Source of the DNA: an uncultured Pseudoflavonifractor sp.
GTDB lineage: Bacteria > Bacillota > Clostridia > Oscillospirales > Oscillospiraceae
Length of the DNA: 64,000 nucleotides
Assembly (NCBI GenBank): GCA_904419835.1
Contig: CAJFTA010000003.1
Location: 1-64,000 of the forward strand
Direction: 5' to 3'
How positions within the stretch are numbered: the stretch's first letter is position 1; each line of letters opens with the position of its first letter. The notes beneath the pieces were generated by a model. It ran no database searches and was not told the DNA's origin. It was given only the letters and a program-made list of their open reading frames with translations. Positions 60,811-64,000 of the stretch are shown here, one piece after another. Both the position numbers and the translations under genes were made by a program.

Positions 60811-61236
60811 ATGGAAAAACAGGAAAAAGCGGCCATCGCCTCTTCCAATGCCCGGAAGTTCAAAATTGGCCGCCGTGAGTATACCGCTGTGGACAAACGC
60901 ACCTATCAACTGGACAAAAGGGTCCCGTCCGGGAAAGCCTGCATAAAAACCTGCGCAATCCGTGTTGTGCGTGACCGCCCCAGTCTCATGGACATATACC
61001 GCATCGAGCACTGGCTCCTGGGAAAGGGCTTTTATCAGAAGAGCTCCGTGCCGAAGGCGGACAGAGAGCGGATTCTGGCGGAATACAATCTGCAATACGA
61101 TGAAGGCCTCCGGCGGTACTGCAATTCCGAAGAAGCTCTGTGGGAGCTGTTTCTGAAGAAGTTTCCTGCCAAAATCGCGGACGAGCATATTACCAGCTAC
61201 GGCGAACTCCTGTACCGTGCAAAGCACCGGAGATAA
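60811..61236 (+). CDS. Orphan hypothetical protein
   Basis: 141 residues from ATG 60811 (AAGGTGG upstream; extended -10 TGtTATACT at 60773-60778). A basic N-terminal half (KFKIGRREYTAVDKRTYQLD) is followed by a charged helical half (FYQKSSVPKADRERILAEYN). Lone plus-strand gene between leftward operons. No transmembrane segment, signal peptide or known motif recognised. Codon use is a little AT-richer than its neighbours, so it may be a recent acquisition. Confidence 0.72.
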   Translation: MEKQEKAAIASSNARKFKIGRREYTAVDKRTYQLDKRVPSGKACIKTCAIRVVRDRPSLMDIYRIEHWLLGKGFYQKSSVPKADRERILAEYNLQYDEGLRRYCNSEEALWELFLKKFPAKIADEHITSYGELLYRAKHRR

Positions 61237-61302
61237 CGGTTCCCTTCGGCGCCGCCGTGAGCACCTCATTTTTAATATCCCGCGGTCGCCGTGCGTCCGC
61301 GG

Positions 61303-61336
61303 AAAAGGGCGGGCCCGGAATATTCCAGGCCCGCCC
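61303..61336. terminator. Terminator between the orphan gene and tsf
   Basis: GGGCGGGCC (61307-61315) pairs with GGCCCGCCC (61328-61336). The minus strand has TTTTCC after it, the plus strand TTCTTATC. Serves the convergent tsf and orphan genes. Confidence 0.85.
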
Positions 61337-61362
61337 TTCTTATCTGTCGATTTTTCAGGCAA

Positions 61363-62280
61363 TTACTTGCCCAGCTGCTTGGCGATCTCCTCGGCGAAGT
61401 TCTCCTGCTTCTTCTCGATACCCTCGCCCTTCTCAAAGCGGATGGCATCCTTGAAGGTGATGGTGCCGCCCAGGGCCTTGGCGCTCTGAGCCATATACTG
61501 CTCCACAGTCACGGAGCCATCCTTCACGAACGCCTGCTGGAGCAGGCAGTTCTCCTCATAGAACTTGTTCAGCTTGCCCATGACGATCTTCTCGCGGACC
61601 TGCTCGGGCTTGGAGGCCATCTTGGGATCATTGGCCATCTGGACCATCATGATCTTCTTCTCCTCGTCCAGAGTGGCCTGATCCACCTGGCTCTTGTCCC
61701 AGAAGCGGGGATTCAGAGCGGCGATCTGCATGGCCACGTCCTTGCCGACGGTCTCCACCTGCTCAGCGGTCAGGTTGGTCTCCAGGTTGACCAACACGCC
61801 GATCTTGCCGCCGGCGTGGATGTAGGGCACGGAAACGCCCTCGGTGTAGAAGTGGAAGCGGCGAACCTTGATGTTCTCGCCGATAACCAGCACCATCTCC
61901 TGCTGCTGCTCGGTGACGGTCATCTCGGTGCCGTTGTACTTGCAGGCCATCAGGGCCTCCAGGTCGGCGGGCTTGTTGGCGGCCACAGTGGCGGCCACGC
62001 CCTTGACGAAGTCCACGAACTTCTCGTTCTTGGCCACGAAGTCGGTCTCGGCGTTGACCTCGACCACCACGCCCATGCCGTCGATAACAGCGGCATAAGC
62101 CATACCCTCGGCGGCGATGCGGCCGGCCTTCTTCTGGGAAGCGGCCAGGCCCTTCTCACGCAGGAACTCCACAGCCTTGTCCATATCGCCGTCGGAAGCG
62201 GTGAGGGCCTTCTTGCAGTCCATCATGCCAACGCCGGTCATCTCGCGCAGAGCCTGCACGTCTTTCGCGGTAAAAGCCAT
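61363..62280 (-). CDS. tsf: Elongation factor Ts
   Basis: Guanine nucleotide exchange factor for EF-Tu, 305 residues. MAFTAKDVQALREMTGVGMMDCKKAL and AVIDGMGVVVEVNAETDFVAKNE (shown in parts: TGVGMMDCKKAL, EVNAETDFVA) are signature blocks. Downstream of rpsB after a hairpin. Confidence 0.97.
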   Translation of the reverse strand: MAFTAKDVQALREMTGVGMMDCKKALTASDGDMDKAVEFLREKGLAASQKKAGRIAAEGMAYAAVIDGMGVVVEVNAETDFVAKNEKFVDFVKGVAATVAANKPADLEALMACKYNGTEMTVTEQQQEMVLVIGENIKVRRFHFYTEGVSVPYIHAGGKIGVLVNLETNLTAEQVETVGKDVAMQIAALNPRFWDKSQVDQATLDEEKKIMMVQMANDPKMASKPEQVREKIVMGKLNKFYEENCLLQQAFVKDGSVTVEQYMAQSAKALGGTITFKDAIRFEKGEGIEKKQENFAEEIAKQLGK

Positions 62281-62316
62281 AATAAGTTACCTCCACATTT
62301 GTAAAATCAATATGAA

Positions 62317-62344
62317 GAGCGCCCGCCCGCCTGGGCGGGCGCTC
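62317..62344 (-). terminator. Hairpin between rpsB and tsf
   Basis: GAGCGCCCGCCC (62317-62328) and complement (62333-62344), loop GCCT, form a 12-bp stem without a strong T-run. It likely lowers tsf relative to rpsB rather than fully stopping transcription. Confidence 0.65.
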
Positions 62345-62370
62345 CAAAGTCCGCATCATTCGGAACCGGC

Positions 62371-63096
62371 TTACTCAGCCGCGGCCTCCTCGGTCTTCTC
62401 CTCGGGGGCGTCCTGGCCCTGCTTGCCCTCCATGATGGCGTTGGCCATGACAGAAGAGATCAGCTTGATGGCGCGGATAGCGTCGTCGTTGCCGGGGATG
62501 ACATAGTCAATCTCGTCGGGATCGCAGTTGGTATCCACGATGGCCACGATGGGAATGTTCAGCTTGCGGGCCTCGTTGATGGCGTTGCGCTCCTTGCGGG
62601 GGTCAACCACGAACAGAGCACCGGGGAGCTTCTTCATCTCCACGACGCCGCCCAGGTACTTCTCCAGCTTGGCGATCTCGCCCAGGTGCTTCATGACTTC
62701 CTTCTTGGGGAGCATGTCGAAGGTGCCGTCCTCCTGCATCTTCTTCAGCTGGTTGAGACGGTCCACACGGCCACGCATGGTCTTGAAGTTGGTGAGCATG
62801 CCGCCCAGCCAACGGGCGTTCACATAGTAACCGCCGCAACGGCCGGCCTCTTCCTTGATGGCCTCCTGAGCCTGCTTCTTGGTGCCCACGAAGAGCAGAG
62901 TCTGACCGTTCTGAGCCAGCTCACGGACGAAGTTGTAGGCCTCCTCCAGCTTCTTCACGGTCTTCTGCAGGTCGATGATGTAGATGCCGTTACGCTCGGT
63001 GTAGATGTAAGCGGCCATCTTGGGGTTCCAGCGGCGGGTCTGGTGACCAAAGTGGACACCGGCCTCCAGGAGCTGCTTCATAGATACGACTGCCAT
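62371..63096 (-). CDS. rpsB: 30S ribosomal protein S2
   Basis: 241 residues with signature blocks VSMKQLLEAGVHFGHQTRRW (as LLEAGVHFGHQTRRWNPKM in part) and PGALFVVDPRKERNAINEA. Zinc-free type. An extended acidic C-terminal end (QDAPEEKTEEAAAE). AAAGGAGGAAAC lies before the ATG. Operon rpsB-tsf. Confidence 0.97.
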   Translation of the reverse strand: MAVVSMKQLLEAGVHFGHQTRRWNPKMAAYIYTERNGIYIIDLQKTVKKLEEAYNFVRELAQNGQTLLFVGTKKQAQEAIKEEAGRCGGYYVNARWLGGMLTNFKTMRGRVDRLNQLKKMQEDGTFDMLPKKEVMKHLGEIAKLEKYLGGVVEMKKLPGALFVVDPRKERNAINEARKLNIPIVAIVDTNCDPDEIDYVIPGNDDAIRAIKLISSVMANAIMEGKQGQDAPEEKTEEAAAE

Positions 63097-63219
63097 AGTG
63101 ATGTTTCCTCCTTTATAGTTATTACCTCCACCAGTTCATCCGGAGCCCGCCAGCCCATGGGGCACAAGGCGCTCCGTCACAACGGTGTGCGTAATACTGT
63201 GCTTTTACACAGCTAGAGT

Positions 63220-63248
63220 ATTTTATCATAGGGTTTTGCGGATTGCAA
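63220..63248 (-). promoter_or_regulatory. Promoter of rpsB-tsf
   Basis: Minus-strand TTGCAA (63243-63248), 17 bases, TAAAAT (63220-63225) with extended -10. The leader of about 120 bases contains CTGTG/CACAG (63197-63212) and is a candidate S2 autoregulatory site. Confidence 0.7.
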
Positions 63249-63298
63249 GTATGATTTCCATTTTTATTTTATAAAATGCAGATTTTACAGGATTTTTT

Positions 63299-63583
63299 CT
63301 ATCCCTCCCGCCTGCTGCGACGGCGTTCCTCACGCCCGGCACGCAGTGCGCCCGACTCCACCAGGATAATGTCCTCCCCGAACCGGCGCACCGACTCCCA
63401 GGGAAAGATCCGGTCCTCCTCCCTGCCCAGCAGGCCGAACAGCCGCAGCCGCCCCGGCACCACCAGGGCGCAGATCTGCCCGGTGTCCAGGTCCACCTCC
63501 ACATCCCCCACGTACCCAAACCGGCTTCCGTCGGTCACATTGATGATCTCCTTGCACCGCAGATCGGCGATTCTGCTCTTCAT
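63299..63583 (-). CDS. PRC-barrel protein, YlmC/YmxH family
   Basis: 94 residues. MKSRIADLRCKEIINVTDG, GYVGDVEVDLDTGQICALVV and the RREEG-type basic end fit the sporulation-associated YlmC/YmxH group. Basic tail (GREERRRSRREG). Function unknown; divergent from the plus-strand gene to its right. Confidence 0.88.
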   Translation of the reverse strand: MKSRIADLRCKEIINVTDGSRFGYVGDVEVDLDTGQICALVVPGRLRLFGLLGREEDRIFPWESVRRFGEDIILVESGALRAGREERRRSRREG

Positions 63584-63596
63584 GGCCGTTCCCCCA

Positions 63597-63625
63597 TTTT
63601 CAAATCGCGAAATTTGATATATAAT
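63597..63625 (+). promoter_or_regulatory. Sigma-A promoter of the right-edge gene
   Basis: TTTTCA, 17 bases, perfect TATAAT on the plus strand, start near 63632. It uses the same -35 as the yicC promoter. Confidence 0.68.
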
Positions 63626-63670
63626 CCTATGAGGTGCGACCCCTGTCCTATGAAAGACTGGTGAGTGTAT

Positions 63671-64000
63671 ATGCAGACAAAATCAACCGGGAAAAAGCGC
63701 CGCCGCTGGCTGTGGGCGGCGGTTCCCGCGGCCGTCGTGGTCCTGTTCTTCGGCCTCAACGCCCTGCTCCAGACCTTCTGGGCCCACCGGGACCCGTACT
63801 TTTCCCCGGATTACGGGCAGATAGACCTCTCCCCTATTCTGGCCCAGGATTCCCTGGACGGGGAGGACTATGAGACAATCTTTTTCCAGACCGGCCTGGC
63901 CCGCCCGGCGGTGGACGCCCTGCTCTCCCAGGGCAGCCAGGGTGCGGCGCAGATCCTGGAGACCCAGGCGGGCTTTTTTTCAGAACAGACGCCGGTATGT
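63671..64000 (+). CDS. Partial membrane-anchored protein, function unknown
   Basis: At least 110 residues, continuing past the window. Basic N-terminus (TGKKRRRWLW) and one membrane segment (AAVPAAVVVLFFGLNALL), then an exported stretch with PYFSPDYGQIDLSPIL. No family recognised. The ribosome site is weak (GGTGAGTG). Confidence 0.6.
   Translation, partial: MQTKSTGKKRRRWLWAAVPAAVVVLFFGLNALLQTFWAHRDPYFSPDYGQIDLSPILAQDSLDGEDYETIFFQTGLARPAVDALLSQGSQGAAQILETQAGFFSEQTPVC

Overview
The window is about 60% GC and reads as chromosome of a spore-forming, low-redox Clostridia-type Firmicute, most like gut Oscillospiraceae (Flavonifractor/Lawsonibacter/Oscillibacter group). That is inferred from gene content and order, not from a search. 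Pointers are the IspH-S1 ribosomal protein fusion, RemA, the YicC-RemA-Gmk-RpoZ-PriA-Def-Fmt-RsmB-RlmN-PrpC-PrkC-RsgA order, GerW (YtfJ), a CotJC remnant, CdaA/CdaR and MEP isoprenoid genes. Almost every gene lies on the minus strand. Plus-strand genes are confined to the left end, a cell-wall pair near 53-55 kb, one tRNA, a small orphan gene and a partial gene at the right edge.

Layout. 1-635: no protein gene; a near-consensus sigma-A promoter, a strongly folded RNA candidate and a perfect terminator. 636-7003 (+): a polyamine operon (speD, Arg/Lys/Orn decarboxylase, speE, speB, carboxy(nor)spermidine dehydrogenase and decarboxylase), with a broken spore-coat catalase (cotJC) fragment directly behind it. 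7.2-19.9 kb (-): a long housekeeping run from yicC to rsgA. 20-24.4 kb (-): c-di-AMP synthase cdaA and its regulator cdaR, then DUF5685, J-domain and membrane proteins. 24.5-25.9 kb: a cysteine desulfurase-like enzyme with a DUF3343 partner. 26.1-28.0 kb: carD-ispD-ispF. 28.2-33.6 kb: rpiR-type regulator, flavoprotein, cmk, plsC and ispH-rpsA, with 4-base overlaps except an 8-base overlap at cmk/plsC-type junctions where noted. 34-39.2 kb: M50 protease, scpA, scpB, DUF2953, gerW, D,D-carboxypeptidase, pseudouridine synthase. 39.4-46.9 kb: protein quality control (tig, clpP, clpX, lon) with engB and a fumarylacetoacetase-family gene. 47-52.6 kb: metallophosphatase, thrC, dipeptidase, yraN, rnhB, rbgA, rplS. 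52.9-54.9 kb (+): amidase and LysM-GH18 hydrolase. 55.3 kb: tRNA-Arg(ACG). 55.9-60.3 kb (-): small P-loop protein, ABC-F ATPase and PcrA/UvrD helicase. 61.4-63.6 kb (-): tsf, rpsB, PRC-barrel protein.

The genes mostly serve translation, envelope and cell-cycle housekeeping. The parts not explained by protein genes are intergenic. The most striking is an end-to-end array of seven stem-loops at 60368-60601 with its own sigma-A-like promoter on the minus strand. Others are the folded RNA at 165-571, looser hairpin arrays at 33752-33898 and 55504-55701, and a candidate two-state leader in front of rplS. Start sites were moved inward from the longest frame wherever a Shine-Dalgarno sequence and family alignment favoured it; this is stated in the entries. 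All family assignments come from reading the translated sequence; no database search was run.
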